Part shown: positions 46,767 through 56,176 of the stretch, in pieces
Numbering within the stretch: the first letter of the stretch is position 1
How the letters are laid out: each line of letters opens with the position of its first letter
NCBI RefSeq assembly: GCF_036169555.1
Contig: NZ_CP108032.1
Coordinates: forward strand, 7,254,001-7,318,000
Length of the DNA: 64,000 nt
Origin: Streptomyces sp. NBC_00306
Lineage (GTDB): Bacteria; Actinomycetota; Actinomycetes; Streptomycetales; Streptomycetaceae
Reading direction: 5' to 3'
The notes under the pieces: model-generated
Seen by the model: the letters and a program-made list of their open reading frames with translations, nothing else
Database searches by the model: none
Told to the model about the DNA's origin: nothing
Translations under genes and position numbers: made by a program

Positions 46767-48134
46767 TCAGCCGTGCAGCGGGCGAGGCAGACGCACGTAT
46801 GTCACGGTCGTCTCGATGCCGCTGTCCACCAGCCGGCCCGGGGCGTCGAAGGCCTCGGGCCCGTCCGTCATGCCGAAGTCGTTGTCGTTGATGAGCGCGA
46901 GGGTGTTCCGGCCCACCACGGCGATGCCCTCAACCTTCCCGGGCACGCCCGCCACCTTGCCGAAGTCCGCGACCAGGCTCTTGCGCAGCACCGGGACCCC
47001 CGCTGCCGCCGGGTCCTCGATCTGCTCGTACGAGGGGGAGGTCGTGGCGCTGTCCCAGCGGCTGCCGAGAATGCCCGCGCCACGCGGCAGCGTGACACGG
47101 TGCGCCCGGGACGAGGCGTCCGTGCGCTCCTGGACGAGCAGAGTGTCGCGGCCGAGGGCGACCAGCGAGGAGATCTTCAGCTCGGACGGATCGTCCTCAC
47201 CCGGGTCGACGACGTCCACCGCGTCGAAACGGTAGGCGTACTCGCCGGTCACGGCACGCTTCGTGGGCGAGAAGCGCAGCAGCCGGGCGTTGCGCGACGC
47301 CTCACCCGCGTCCTCGTCCGGCACGGACAGCGGGCTCTGCACCGCGAGGACGAGATCACCGCCGGGCAGCTGGGCCAGCCCCTCGAAACCACGGTTGATC
47401 TTGCGCTTGAGCAGGATGGACGGCAGCGCCTCGACGACCGGGTAGCCGGCGCCCCGCAGTCCCAGGCCCTTGGGCACATAGCGCGCCAGCACCCGGCCGC
47501 GCGAGGAGACATGGACGAGCGAAGGCCCGTACTCGTCGGCGAGCCAGAAGGTGCCGTCGGACGCCCGGACGATGCCCTCGGTGTCCAGACCGTTCGGGTC
47601 GTACGAGAGCGGCGTCGACGCGTTGTACGTGTACGGGGCCTCGTCGCGGGACGCCTGGTTCGGCAGACCGGTGACGGCCTTGCCCCGCGACGTGGTGATC
47701 GCAAGCGCGGTCAGCACCTTCACCCGGTTGCCGGACACCCGCACCTTCACGATGGCCGGATCGAACCCGGGGACCGGGAACGTCCGGCGCTTCGTGCCGT
47801 CGATCTTGATCTGGCCGTTGGGTCCGCGGTCGGTCACCGTCCAGAACTCGCCCTTCCGGCCCGCGGGAAAGATGTCGCTGCCGATCCCGCCCAGGTCGAC
47901 CCCGCGATCGTCGGCCACCGACCCCGTGAGCAGGGAGTTGCTGAACGAGGCCAGCGGGATGTCCCCGAGCACGGCGGTGCCCGTCACGCGCGGAACCGTT
48001 CCATGTCCGCCCGTGTGGCCGGGCGCGCCCGTGGCGGTGCCGGCCACGGCGATCGCCGCGACGAGGGCGATCGGCAGCCCCGCGGCAAGGGAACGGCGTA
48101 CGGAACGCGGCAACATGCGCGCAGACGGGGACAT
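46767..48134 (-). CDS. Secreted phytase-like esterase (Phytase-like beta-propeller)
   Basis: 455 residues. A Sec signal (RRSLAAGLPIALVAAIAVAG with an A-x-A-like end near residue 40) precedes a beta-propeller of the esterase-like activity of phytase family. Typical phrases are DIFPAGRKGEFWTVTDRGPN, GFEGLAQLPGGDLVLAVQSP and GIAVVGRNTLALINDNDFG. Substrate and true activity are uncertain, as the family name is historical. The ATG at 48134 follows CAGGAGG. It is monocistronic as far as can be seen. Confidence 0.9.
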   Translation of the reverse strand: MSPSARMLPRSVRRSLAAGLPIALVAAIAVAGTATGAPGHTGGHGTVPRVTGTAVLGDIPLASFSNSLLTGSVADDRGVDLGGIGSDIFPAGRKGEFWTVTDRGPNGQIKIDGTKRRTFPVPGFDPAIVKVRVSGNRVKVLTALAITTSRGKAVTGLPNQASRDEAPYTYNASTPLSYDPNGLDTEGIVRASDGTFWLADEYGPSLVHVSSRGRVLARYVPKGLGLRGAGYPVVEALPSILLKRKINRGFEGLAQLPGGDLVLAVQSPLSVPDEDAGEASRNARLLRFSPTKRAVTGEYAYRFDAVDVVDPGEDDPSELKISSLVALGRDTLLVQERTDASSRAHRVTLPRGAGILGSRWDSATTSPSYEQIEDPAAAGVPVLRKSLVADFGKVAGVPGKVEGIAVVGRNTLALINDNDFGMTDGPEAFDAPGRLVDSGIETTVTYVRLPRPLHG

Positions 48135-48360
48135 CGGGCCTCCTGGCCTACAGATCGACTGACAGCGGACAGGCTGTGCGTTCACGCCGAACGGCATGGG
48201 ACATCCGGGTGAACGCGGCCTGACGTACCGCCATCGCCCGTGCGTGCCGAGTCTGTTCAGCTCCTACCGTGGGGCGTGAGCGGCCCGGCCACGAGTGGTC
48301 CGCCGCTTCGCCCCACCCTCGCCGCGCGAGGCCGGGCCCGGACCAGCTCTGCTCGGACGG

Positions 48361-49635
48361 TCAGGGCTGTTCCAGAACGCCCGCGAGGGCCGCCGCCGGA
48401 TCATGGCCCGCGGGCCCGGCGGGGGCCCAGCGGCCCCTCTCCTTGCGGTACGGCCACCAGCGGCCGTCGCGGCCCAGACGCAACTGCGCGCCGGAGCCCT
48501 GCACTGCCCACCGTCCCGGCCCCGACACGCGCAACCGGGGCCGGTCCGGCTCCTCCCAGGCTTCCTCCAGCAACGTCGTCGCCCGGGCGAGGTCCGCCGG
48601 CTCCGGCGTCCACTCCTCGTCGAACACGGACAGCGCGGCCGCGCCTCCCGAGCGCCACGCGCGAACCGCCAGATCCAGCTCGGCGCGCTGCCGCCCGGTG
48701 GCCGAGACGAGACGGGACGCGATCACACCTGTGGGCGGCGACGACGCAAGACGCACCAAATCCTGATCGGCAGTCAGTTCTCCCTCGACCGCCTGAGCTT
48801 GGTGACCCGGCGCGAGTGCCTCGGCGAGCATCCGGTGCGCTCGCGTCGCCGTGTCCGCCGCGAGGAATTCCAGCGCGCCGGGGTCGATGCCGGGCGGTGG
48901 CTCCGTCTCGGTGTCCAGGGACGGCGGTTGACCCGGCTCGTCCGGCAGCGGTGGGGGAGCGGGCAGCGGCGGGAGTATGCCCCCGGCCGCGAACGCCTCG
49001 TCGGCCCGCACTCCTCCCAGCGCCGGCTCGGGCTCCCTCTCGGGTGTGTCGCCCGAAGCCCGCGCCATGCTCCGGGCCTGGAGCTCGTCCAATAGCCGAC
49101 GCTCACCGCGCCCCCGCATGAGCAGCAGGACGAACGGGTCCTGGTCGAGGAGCCTCGCCACCTGGTAGCAGAGGGCCGCGGTGTGCGGGCACAAATCCCA
49201 GGCGCCGCAGGTGCACTCGGGCTCCAGATCACCGATTCCCGGCAGGAGTTCGAGGCCCGCCGCGGCGGCGTCCTCCACCAGGACGGGCGGCATTTCCCGG
49301 TCGAGCAGCGCCGCGATGTGCCCGGCACGGTCGACCGCCATGTCCAGGAACCGGTCCCACGCGGCCTCGTCGAACTCCTGGAGCAGTACGTCGCCGCGCT
49401 GCCCGGTCCCGTCCCGGTCGCGTACGACGGCGGTGATCCGTCCGGGGCGTACCGACACGGCACCGACCGCACCCCCGCGGGCGTGCAGCCGGCCCTTCTT
49501 GAGCTGCTGGGCGTCGAGCGCCGTGTCCTCCAGCGCCTTGAGCCAGGTCAGGCCCCACCAGGTGCGGGCGAAGCCGCGGCCGCGCTCGGGCGGCAGTGCC
49601 GCGAACGTCCTCTCGTTGTCGTCCCCCACGCTCAT
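48361..49635 (-). CDS. SWIM zinc-finger family protein
   Basis: 424 residues. The N-terminal half has a SWIM-type domain, with CTCGAWDLCPH supplying the CxC...CxH zinc ligands (about residues 155-165). A Pro-rich linker (ILPPLPAPPPLPDEPGQPP) separates a C-terminal helical domain. It overlaps the SNF2 helicase gene by four bases (ATGA), an arrangement repeated across actinobacteria, so the two proteins probably work as a complex on nucleic acid. The exact process is unknown. Confidence 0.9.
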   Translation of the reverse strand: MSVGDDNERTFAALPPERGRGFARTWWGLTWLKALEDTALDAQQLKKGRLHARGGAVGAVSVRPGRITAVVRDRDGTGQRGDVLLQEFDEAAWDRFLDMAVDRAGHIAALLDREMPPVLVEDAAAAGLELLPGIGDLEPECTCGAWDLCPHTAALCYQVARLLDQDPFVLLLMRGRGERRLLDELQARSMARASGDTPEREPEPALGGVRADEAFAAGGILPPLPAPPPLPDEPGQPPSLDTETEPPPGIDPGALEFLAADTATRAHRMLAEALAPGHQAQAVEGELTADQDLVRLASSPPTGVIASRLVSATGRQRAELDLAVRAWRSGGAAALSVFDEEWTPEPADLARATTLLEEAWEEPDRPRLRVSGPGRWAVQGSGAQLRLGRDGRWWPYRKERGRWAPAGPAGHDPAAALAGVLEQP

Positions 49636-52520
49636 CGCGCGCCCCCTCGCAGCTCCACCAGATCCGCCAGCTCGGCGTCGGTCAGTTCGGTCAGTGCGGC
49701 CTCGCCGGAGCCGAGCACCGCGTCGGCCAGCTCCTGCTTGCGCGCCAGCATCTCGGCGATGCGGTCCTCGATGGTCCCCTCCGTGATCATCCGGTGCACC
49801 TGCACCGGCTGTGTCTGTCCGATGCGGTAGGCGCGGTCGGTCGCCTGGGCCTCGACAGCCGGGTTCCACCAGCGGTCGTAGTGCACGACATGACCGGCGC
49901 GGGTGAGGTTGAGTCCCGTGCCGGCGGCCTTCAACGACAGCAGGAAGACAGGGACTTCACCGTCCTGGAAGCGGTTCACCATGGCTTCGCGCTCGGCGAC
50001 GGGCGTACCGCCGTGCAGGAACTGCGTCCGCACCCCGCGCGCGGCGAGATGCCGCTCCAGCAGCCGCGCCATCTGGACGTACTGCGTGAAGACCAGCACG
50101 CTCGCGTCCTCGGACGTGATCGTGTCGAGCAGTTCGTCGAGCAGCTCCAACTTGCCCGAACGGCCCGGGATCCGGGGCCGCTCCTCCTTGAGGTACTGGG
50201 CCGGGTGGTTGCAGATCTGCTTGAGAGCGGTGAACAGCTTCACCACCAGGCCACGCCGTTCCATGCCGTCGGCCGCGGAGATCGCGGCCAGGGTCTCGCG
50301 CACCACGGCCTCGTACAGCCCGGTCTGTTCGACGGTCAGTGAAACGGCCCGGTCGGTCTCGGTCTTCGGGGGCAGTTCGGGTGCGATACCCGGGTCCGAC
50401 TTGCGCCGGCGCAGCAGGAACGGCCGTACGAGCGCGGCGAGCCGGCCGGCCGCGCCGGGATCGTTCCCGCCCTCCACCGCCTGGGCGTAGCGGCTGCGGA
50501 ACGTGCCGAGCCGGCCCAGGAGTCCGGGTGTCGTCCAGTCGAGGATCGCCCACAACTCGGAGAGATTGTTCTCCACGGGCGTCCCGCTGAGTGCCACCCG
50601 GGCTTTGGCGCCGATGGTGCGCAACTGCCGGGCGGTGGCGGAGTACGGGTTCTTGACGTGCTGGGCCTCGTCGGCGACGACCATGCCCCACGCGGCTTGC
50701 CCGAGGCGGGCCGCGTCGAGCCGCATCGTGCCGTAGGTGGTGAGCACGAACTCGCCGTCGGCGAGGTTCTCCAGACTGCGGGACGCTCCGTGGAAACGGC
50801 GCACGGGCGTGCCGGGCGCGAACCTCTCGATCTCCCGCTGCCAGTTGCCCATCAACGACGTCGGACAGACGACGAGGGTGGGACCGGCGGCCGATTCGTC
50901 GGTCTGGCGGTGCAGATGGAGCGCGATGAGGGTGATGGTCTTGCCGAGGCCCATGTCGTCGGCGAGGCAGCCGCCGAGGCCGAGGGAGGTCATCCGGTTC
51001 AGCCAGTTCAGCCCGCGCAGCTGGTAGTCGCGCAGGGTCGCCGTCAGAGCGGCGGGTTGTTCGATCTCCTGCGTACCACCCTCGGGGTCGGCGAGCCGGT
51101 CGCGCAGCCGGGCCACCCAGCCGGATGCCTCGACGTCGACACGGCGGCCGTCGACCTCGGTCGAACCGGTGAGGACCGCACCGAGTGCGTCGACAGGCGA
51201 GAGCGTACGGTTCTGGCGTTCGCGGGCGCGCCGGGCCTCTTCGGGGTCGATGAGCACCCACTGGTCGCGCAGCCGCACCACGGGTCTGCCGGCCTCCGCG
51301 AGCTCGTCCAGCTCCTCGCGAGTGAGTTGCTTGTCGCCCAGCGCGAACCACCAGTTGAAGGCGAGAAGGGCGTCGCCGGACAGGAAAGAGGGCATCCCGG
51401 AGCCCGCCGCGCCGGGGGTGCGGGGCCCCTCGTCGGGCGGGCCGACGACGGCACGTGCGGTGAGCCGGTGTGCCATCTCCTTCGGCCAGTGCACCTGGAC
51501 GCCGCTTGCCGCGAGTGCGCGTGCGGCCTCGCCGAGGAGTTCGGTGATCTCCTCGTCGGCGAGCTCGATGGCGTCGGGCACGGCGGCCTCGAGCAGCGGG
51601 GTGAGGGGACTCCAGGCGCGGGCGGCCCTGCGGAGCGCGAGCAGGGCGTCCATCCGGGCCCTGGGCCCGAACTCCGTGCTCGACCTGCCGCCCGCCCAGA
51701 CGTCGGCCGCGTCCGTGACGACGGCCGGATCACTGACGCTGTGCATCTGGAGCACGGCGCGGAAGGCCGGGCCTTGTGCCGAATCCTGCTCGGTGAGGTC
51801 GATCCGCAGGGACAGGCGGACGCCCGCGTCGTGCCCCGCGGCGACGTCCGCGGCCCAGGTCCGCGCGGCGGGCAGCCGCTGCGGCTTGTGGGCGGCGAAG
51901 GCGGGACCGCCGACGGCCCGCGGAGCGGCGGGAGTACGCGGCAGACCGTCCGCCACGGCGTCGAGGAACGAGCGCAACAGCCGTTCGGGCTCGTGCAGAA
52001 GGAGAGGATCGGCCGCGGCGTCCAGTGGCACTGCGTGGGCGGAGGGAGGCATCGACGCGGCGAGCCGGCGGATGCGTTCCAGATCCTCGGGCGTCAGCGG
52101 TCCGACGCGCCAGGTGTCGTGATCGGTCGGGGTCAGACCCGGCAACAGCAGCCCACGAGCGACGAGTTGGAGCGCAAGCACGGTGGCCGCGCCCCAGAAC
52201 GCGGCGGCGGGCGACGCGTCGCTGCCGGCGCGCGCCCTCGTCAGGACGGGCAACGCCATGCGTACGGGCAGCAGGACGGCGGGGACGGTGTGCAGGCGGG
52301 TGTCGTCCGCCACCAGGGTGATCGACTCGGCGGTTCCGGGGATGTCGGGCAGGTCGGCGCCGTCCGGGTCCCAGAAGGCAACGTGCCCCGCGCGGGCCGG
52401 ATCGGCGGGCACGAACACCGCGGAGCAGCGTGCGAGTGCGGTCACCGAGCCGGGGGCCAGGGTGGACGGGGAACCGGATGAGAGGGTCGGGGAGAACGTT
52501 GCCGCGGAGGGTCGGTGCAC
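49632..52520 (-). CDS. SNF2-family DEAD/DEAH helicase
   Basis: 962 residues, a double-stranded-DNA translocase of the bacterial HepA/RapA-like SNF2 group. The N-terminal 430 residues are family-specific (SNF2_N-associated DUF with FNWWFALGD). The motor has DDMGLGKT (Walker A), DEAQH (motif II), SGTPVENNLSELW, FTQYVQMARLLERHL and the arginine-finger motif QATDRAYRIGQTQPV. The GTG at 52520 starts it. It is cotranscribed with, and just upstream of, the SWIM gene. A role in repair, transcription recycling or defence is possible, and its conserved pairing favours a housekeeping role. Confidence 0.93.
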   Translation of the reverse strand: MHRPSAATFSPTLSSGSPSTLAPGSVTALARCSAVFVPADPARAGHVAFWDPDGADLPDIPGTAESITLVADDTRLHTVPAVLLPVRMALPVLTRARAGSDASPAAAFWGAATVLALQLVARGLLLPGLTPTDHDTWRVGPLTPEDLERIRRLAASMPPSAHAVPLDAAADPLLLHEPERLLRSFLDAVADGLPRTPAAPRAVGGPAFAAHKPQRLPAARTWAADVAAGHDAGVRLSLRIDLTEQDSAQGPAFRAVLQMHSVSDPAVVTDAADVWAGGRSSTEFGPRARMDALLALRRAARAWSPLTPLLEAAVPDAIELADEEITELLGEAARALAASGVQVHWPKEMAHRLTARAVVGPPDEGPRTPGAAGSGMPSFLSGDALLAFNWWFALGDKQLTREELDELAEAGRPVVRLRDQWVLIDPEEARRARERQNRTLSPVDALGAVLTGSTEVDGRRVDVEASGWVARLRDRLADPEGGTQEIEQPAALTATLRDYQLRGLNWLNRMTSLGLGGCLADDMGLGKTITLIALHLHRQTDESAAGPTLVVCPTSLMGNWQREIERFAPGTPVRRFHGASRSLENLADGEFVLTTYGTMRLDAARLGQAAWGMVVADEAQHVKNPYSATARQLRTIGAKARVALSGTPVENNLSELWAILDWTTPGLLGRLGTFRSRYAQAVEGGNDPGAAGRLAALVRPFLLRRRKSDPGIAPELPPKTETDRAVSLTVEQTGLYEAVVRETLAAISAADGMERRGLVVKLFTALKQICNHPAQYLKEERPRIPGRSGKLELLDELLDTITSEDASVLVFTQYVQMARLLERHLAARGVRTQFLHGGTPVAEREAMVNRFQDGEVPVFLLSLKAAGTGLNLTRAGHVVHYDRWWNPAVEAQATDRAYRIGQTQPVQVHRMITEGTIEDRIAEMLARKQELADAVLGSGEAALTELTDAELADLVELRGGAR

Positions 52521-52626
52521 AGCGAAGACGCATTCCTCAAATTTGACTACTGCGGGCCGGGAGTCGCCGAGGGTACCCCACGGCGCCGCGCGACGTCGCT
52601 CCTCCCGCTGTGACGCCCCTCACGTG

Positions 52627-52640
52627 CACCCCTAAGGGTG
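52627..52640. promoter_or_regulatory. Short palindrome upstream of desaturase gene
   Basis: CACCC-CTAA-GGGTG (52627-52640) lies in the divergent spacer between the SNF2 and desaturase genes. It could be an operator, but it may be chance. Confidence 0.3.
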
Positions 52641-52783
52641 TAGCTGGCAGCACCGTCGGCGGCGGGCTGCCCCCACAGCGGTCCGGGTGGTGGCGCCATG
52701 GTCCGCGCGGGCCCCGCGTACATACGTTTTCTCAGGTCAGCGCAGTCGCAGCCCGTCCCACGGCCCACAGACCGGAGACCTTC

Positions 52784-53890
52784 ATGCCTCAGGCCACCGC
52801 CACCCTCACGGATCCGTCGTCCGTGCCGGCTCCTCCGGAGACCGGTGCGAAGCGGAGCGCGGGGAGCGACAACGCGGGGAGCGCGTTCGCGCCTCTCCTG
52901 CGGACCGTCAGAGAACAAGGGCTCCTCGATCGCCGCCCCGGCTGGTACGCCCGCGGGATCGCGGTCAACCTGCTCGCTCTCGCCGCCGTGATCACCGGCA
53001 TCGCCCTCGCCGGCGGCTCCTGGTGGGTCCTCCTTCTCGCCGTACCGCTGGCCGTGTTCTCCACCCGCACCGCCTTCTTCGGCCACGACGCCGGGCACGC
53101 ACAGATCACCGCCGACCGCGGCAGGAGCCGGCTCATCCAGCTCGTCCACGCCAACCTGCTGCTCGGCATGAGCCAGGAATGGTGGAACGACAAGCACAAC
53201 CGCCATCACGCCAACCCCAACCACATCGACAAGGACCCGGACGTCGCCGCCGACATCCTCGTCTTCACCCAGAAGCAGGCGGTCGGGCGCGACGGCTTCC
53301 ACGGCTGGCTCACCCGCCACCAGGCCTGGCTGTTCTTCCCGCTGACCACCCTCGAAGGCATAGCGCTCAAGGTCTACGGATTCCGGGCCGTGTTCTCCGG
53401 GGGCGGCCCGCACCGGTCCGCACGCTCACGCGCCGCCGAAGCCGTGCTGCTCATCGCCCACATCGCCGGATACGCCACGCTGCTGCTGGCCGCCATGCCG
53501 ATCGGCCAGGCGCTCGTCTTCGCCCTGATCCACCAGATGCTGCTCGGTCTTCATCTGGGCATGGCGTTCGCCCCGAACCACAAGGGCATGGAGATGCCGG
53601 ACGAGGCCGACGGCCGGCGGTGGGGCCATCTGCACCGCCAGGTCCTCACCTCCCGCAACGTCCGCGGCAACCCGGCGACGGACTGGTTCCTCGGCGGACT
53701 GAACTACCAGATCGAGCACCACCTCTTTCCGAGCATGCCGCGCCCCCATCTGAAGCTGGCCCAGCCGCTGGTACGCGCCCACTGCCGCTCCCTGGGCCTC
53801 CCGTACACCGAGACCGGGCTCGTCGAGTCCTACCGGCAGGCGCTGAACCATATGCACGACGTCGGCGAACCGCTGCGGACCGGCGCATAG
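52784..53890 (+). CDS. Membrane fatty acid desaturase
   Basis: 368 residues, a di-iron acyl-lipid or acyl-CoA desaturase. The three histidine boxes are HDAGH (about residue 103), HNRHH (about 140) and IEHHLFP (about 312), which bind the di-iron centre on the cytoplasmic side. Hydrophobic pairs at about 62-95 and 205-245 anchor it. It would introduce double bases' lipid counterpart, a double bond, into acyl chains to tune membrane fluidity. Start ATG 52784 follows CGGAG. Regulation by cold is plausible from the family only. Confidence 0.93.
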   Translation: MPQATATLTDPSSVPAPPETGAKRSAGSDNAGSAFAPLLRTVREQGLLDRRPGWYARGIAVNLLALAAVITGIALAGGSWWVLLLAVPLAVFSTRTAFFGHDAGHAQITADRGRSRLIQLVHANLLLGMSQEWWNDKHNRHHANPNHIDKDPDVAADILVFTQKQAVGRDGFHGWLTRHQAWLFFPLTTLEGIALKVYGFRAVFSGGGPHRSARSRAAEAVLLIAHIAGYATLLLAAMPIGQALVFALIHQMLLGLHLGMAFAPNHKGMEMPDEADGRRWGHLHRQVLTSRNVRGNPATDWFLGGLNYQIEHHLFPSMPRPHLKLAQPLVRAHCRSLGLPYTETGLVESYRQALNHMHDVGEPLRTGA

Positions 53891-53987
53891 TGGAACGGAC
53901 GCACGGAGGAACCGACGCGCGGAGGAACCGTGGAGCGCGCCTGCGCGTTCCCACAGCAGGAGCGGCCCAGGCCGCGGAGGAGGCGTC

Positions 53988-54170
53988 ATGTCGACACGTA
54001 CGAAGCTCGTCATAGGGGGAGTGGCCGTCGGCCTGCTCCTGATGCCGCTGATCGGATTCTGGTTCTCGCTGCTGGTCGTCATCGGCGTGCCCACCGTGGC
54101 CTATCTGATGCTCGACCCCAGCCAGCGGCGCAGGTTGCGGCGGGTGTCCCGCAAGGAGATCGGCCGCTGA
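53988..54170 (+). CDS. Small two-helix membrane protein
   Basis: 60 residues. Two hydrophobic segments (VIGGVAVGLLLMPLIGFWF and SLLVVIGVPTVAYLML) are followed by a very basic tail (SQRRRLRRVSRKEIGR) that should stay cytoplasmic. GCGGAGGAGG precedes the ATG at good spacing. No function is known. It lies 97 bases after the desaturase gene and could be in the same transcript. Confidence 0.75.
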   Translation: MSTRTKLVIGGVAVGLLLMPLIGFWFSLLVVIGVPTVAYLMLDPSQRRRLRRVSRKEIGR

Positions 54171-54243
54171 GCCCGGCGCTTCCCCGCCGCGCCGGAGCAG
54201 GGTCGCGGATGATCACCGGCACGCACGAGGGGAGCGCCGCGCG

Positions 54244-54786
54244 ATGAGTGGAACAGTCACGACGGTCAGCAGCAACGGGGAGTACTCCTTCACCAAGCCC
54301 AACCGCGACAGCATCACGCTGCTCGCCGGGCTCGGGGTCGAGGGCGACATCCACGCGGGCGTCACCGTCAAACACCGCTCGCGCATCGCCCAGGACCCCA
54401 CCCAGCCGAATCTCCGGCAGGTGCACCTGATCCACGCGGAACTCTTCGACGAGGTCGCCGGGGCAGGCTTCGACGTCGCTCCCGGGGACCTCGGCGAGAA
54501 CATCACCACGGTGGGAATCGACCTGTTGGCGCTGCCGGTCGGCACCCTGCTGAGGCTCGGGGACGAAGCCGTCGTCGAGGTGACGGGTCTGCGCAACCCG
54601 TGCTTGCAGATCGAGGCCTTCCGGCAGGGCCTGCTGAAGCAGGTCGTCGGCCGGGACGCCGACGGTCAGGTGGTCCGCAAAGCCGGGATCATGAGCGTGG
54701 TGCGGACGGGCGGGGTGGTCCGCCCGGGCGACCTGATCGGCATAGAGCTTCCGGCGGGACCGCACAGGCGCCTGGAGCGGGTGTAG
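54244..54786 (+). CDS. MOSC domain-containing protein
   Basis: 180 residues, a stand-alone MOSC (molybdenum cofactor sulfurase C-terminal) domain. GLGVEGDIHAG, LRQVHLIHAELFDEV, VAPGDLGENITTVGIDLLAL and the conserved cysteine in LRNPCLQIEAF mark the family (YiiM-like). Such proteins ligate Mo-cofactor and reduce N-hydroxylated compounds or carry sulfur. A link to the molybdenum hydroxylase at 4283-7997 is not implied by position. RBS GAGGGGAG precedes the ATG. Confidence 0.92.
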   Translation: MSGTVTTVSSNGEYSFTKPNRDSITLLAGLGVEGDIHAGVTVKHRSRIAQDPTQPNLRQVHLIHAELFDEVAGAGFDVAPGDLGENITTVGIDLLALPVGTLLRLGDEAVVEVTGLRNPCLQIEAFRQGLLKQVVGRDADGQVVRKAGIMSVVRTGGVVRPGDLIGIELPAGPHRRLERV

Positions 54787-55192
54787 GGCAGGGCAGGGCG
54801 GTGCCGTGGTCACCGTGCGCAGTGCGCCGTTCGTCAGGGTGACGGTGCTCCTGGCGACGGCGACGGGAACCGACCTTCTCCGCTTACTTGGAGGCCACGC
54901 GCCCGGCACCGCTACCGATACGGCTCGGTGCGTGCGAACCGGCCGTGACCCGCTCGGCGAAGGCCGTCAGGTCTGTTCGGGCAAGCGGGTCCGGCGAGGG
55001 TCGTCCGTGGCGTGGTGAGCGGGAAGACGTGACCACCGCGAGCACCGACGGCAGCGCTCCGGGAGCGTCCGTGGGTGTCGTCCGCAGCGCTCCGGGAGCG
55101 TCCGCGGGTGTCGCGTCCGCCCGGAGGGCGTCGCGAACGTGCCCAGGGCGTCGTGAACCGGACGAGAGCGGACGAGACGTTACGGACACGGC
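54787..55192. other. Spacer with a tandem repeat
   Basis: About 400 bases with no convincing gene. It holds the 33-base-period repeat at 55051-55113. Frames across the repeat encode Ser/Ala/Pro-Gly runs on either strand, but codon use is not coding. Confidence 0.5.
55051..55113. repeat. Two-copy tandem repeat, 33-base period
   Basis: A 30-base unit at 55051-55080 is repeated at 55084-55113 with one mismatch, the copies being three bases apart. A period that is a multiple of three would keep an open frame if translated, but no gene is supported here. It lies downstream of the convergent MOSC and hypothetical genes. Confidence 0.75.
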
Positions 55193-56002
55193 CTAGGCCG
55201 GCCGCACCGCCATCTTCTCCAGGGCCTCGAGCAGTCCCGGCAGTTCGGGCCCGCGGCCGACCGGCAGAACCTCGCCGGGTTCCTCGTCCAGCAGGAGGAA
55301 GGCGATGTCGTCCGTCCTCGCGACCATCGACCAGCCGGGACCGTCGGCGCGGAGGGTTCGTGCGCCTCCCGGCGCGAAGCTGGAGCGGACCCGGCCGGCG
55401 GGCGGCGGGGACTCCACGTAGGTGCGGGCCGACTCCAACGCGCGCCGGATACCGGGGTGCTTCTTCTTCGGCTCGCCCCCGGCTTGTGCGTCCGCGGAGG
55501 GGAACGCCTCCTCGTCCTTGATCTGCTGCCGCCACTCGGCCCATTGGAGCGCGATCTCGTCCGCTCCCAGCCGGCGCTGCGCGGGCCCCCAGTTCTCGGT
55601 GTCGGGCGGCGCGAGGGGCGTCAGGTCCATGCCGTCCTCCGGGGCCGGGTCATGGGGGGCCGGCACTCCGGGAGCGGCGACCGCAACGGCCAGGGGCCAG
55701 CCCGGCAGCGCTGCCACGACGCTGCGCTCGTCCGGGGAGAGGTCGTACTCCATGCCGCAGTCCCACGAGGCGATGGCGACCGCGACGAGGGACACATCGT
55801 CGACGACGACCGTCCAGCGAGCACCGTCGGAGTCCTGGCCCAGGACCAGCCCGTATCCCTCGGCGTACGGTTCCAGGCCCAGCGCCGCGCAGGCGGCCGG
55901 GAAGTCGTCGCCGAGCACGCTCGGGAACTGCGCCGGTGTCAGGAGCACGGCGGTCAGCACAAACAGCGCGTCCTCGTCGACGGCTTCTTCCGTCCCGGTC
56001 AC
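55193..56002 (-). CDS. Hypothetical protein
   Basis: 269 residues, soluble and acidic, with no domain I can name. The N-terminal 110 residues form an alpha/beta pattern (TVVVDDVSLVAVAIASWDCG). A Pro-rich linker (about 110-130) and basic segment (GGEPKKKHPGIRRAL) lead to a C-terminal beta-rich part (GWSMVARTDDIAFLLLDEEP). The GTG at 56002 follows GGAGGGTG. Codon use is clearly coding. It is on the minus strand ahead of a tandem-repeat spacer. Confidence 0.75.
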   Translation of the reverse strand: MTGTEEAVDEDALFVLTAVLLTPAQFPSVLGDDFPAACAALGLEPYAEGYGLVLGQDSDGARWTVVVDDVSLVAVAIASWDCGMEYDLSPDERSVVAALPGWPLAVAVAAPGVPAPHDPAPEDGMDLTPLAPPDTENWGPAQRRLGADEIALQWAEWRQQIKDEEAFPSADAQAGGEPKKKHPGIRRALESARTYVESPPPAGRVRSSFAPGGARTLRADGPGWSMVARTDDIAFLLLDEEPGEVLPVGRGPELPGLLEALEKMAVRPA

Positions 56003-56176
56003 ATCACCCTCCCCATGTCCGATCGTCGGTACCGGCCGATCGCTCGTCGGCGCACCTTAACCAGTGGGTAACCCGCACGTCGAGAGGCATCGGAGCGGAA
56101 TTGACGTCGGCGTCGCCGTGAGGCCCGGCCCGCATGCGACCGCGGGCCGTCTCGGTGCGTCCCGGAGCCTGTGCTG

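Noticed and set aside
45358..47235. Long plus-strand open frame opposite the amidase, acetamidase and esterase genes
   Set aside because: It crosses three well-defined minus-strand genes and has non-coding composition.
55051..55113. A CRISPR array
   Set aside because: Only two units with a 3-base gap exist, and no cas gene is present in the window.
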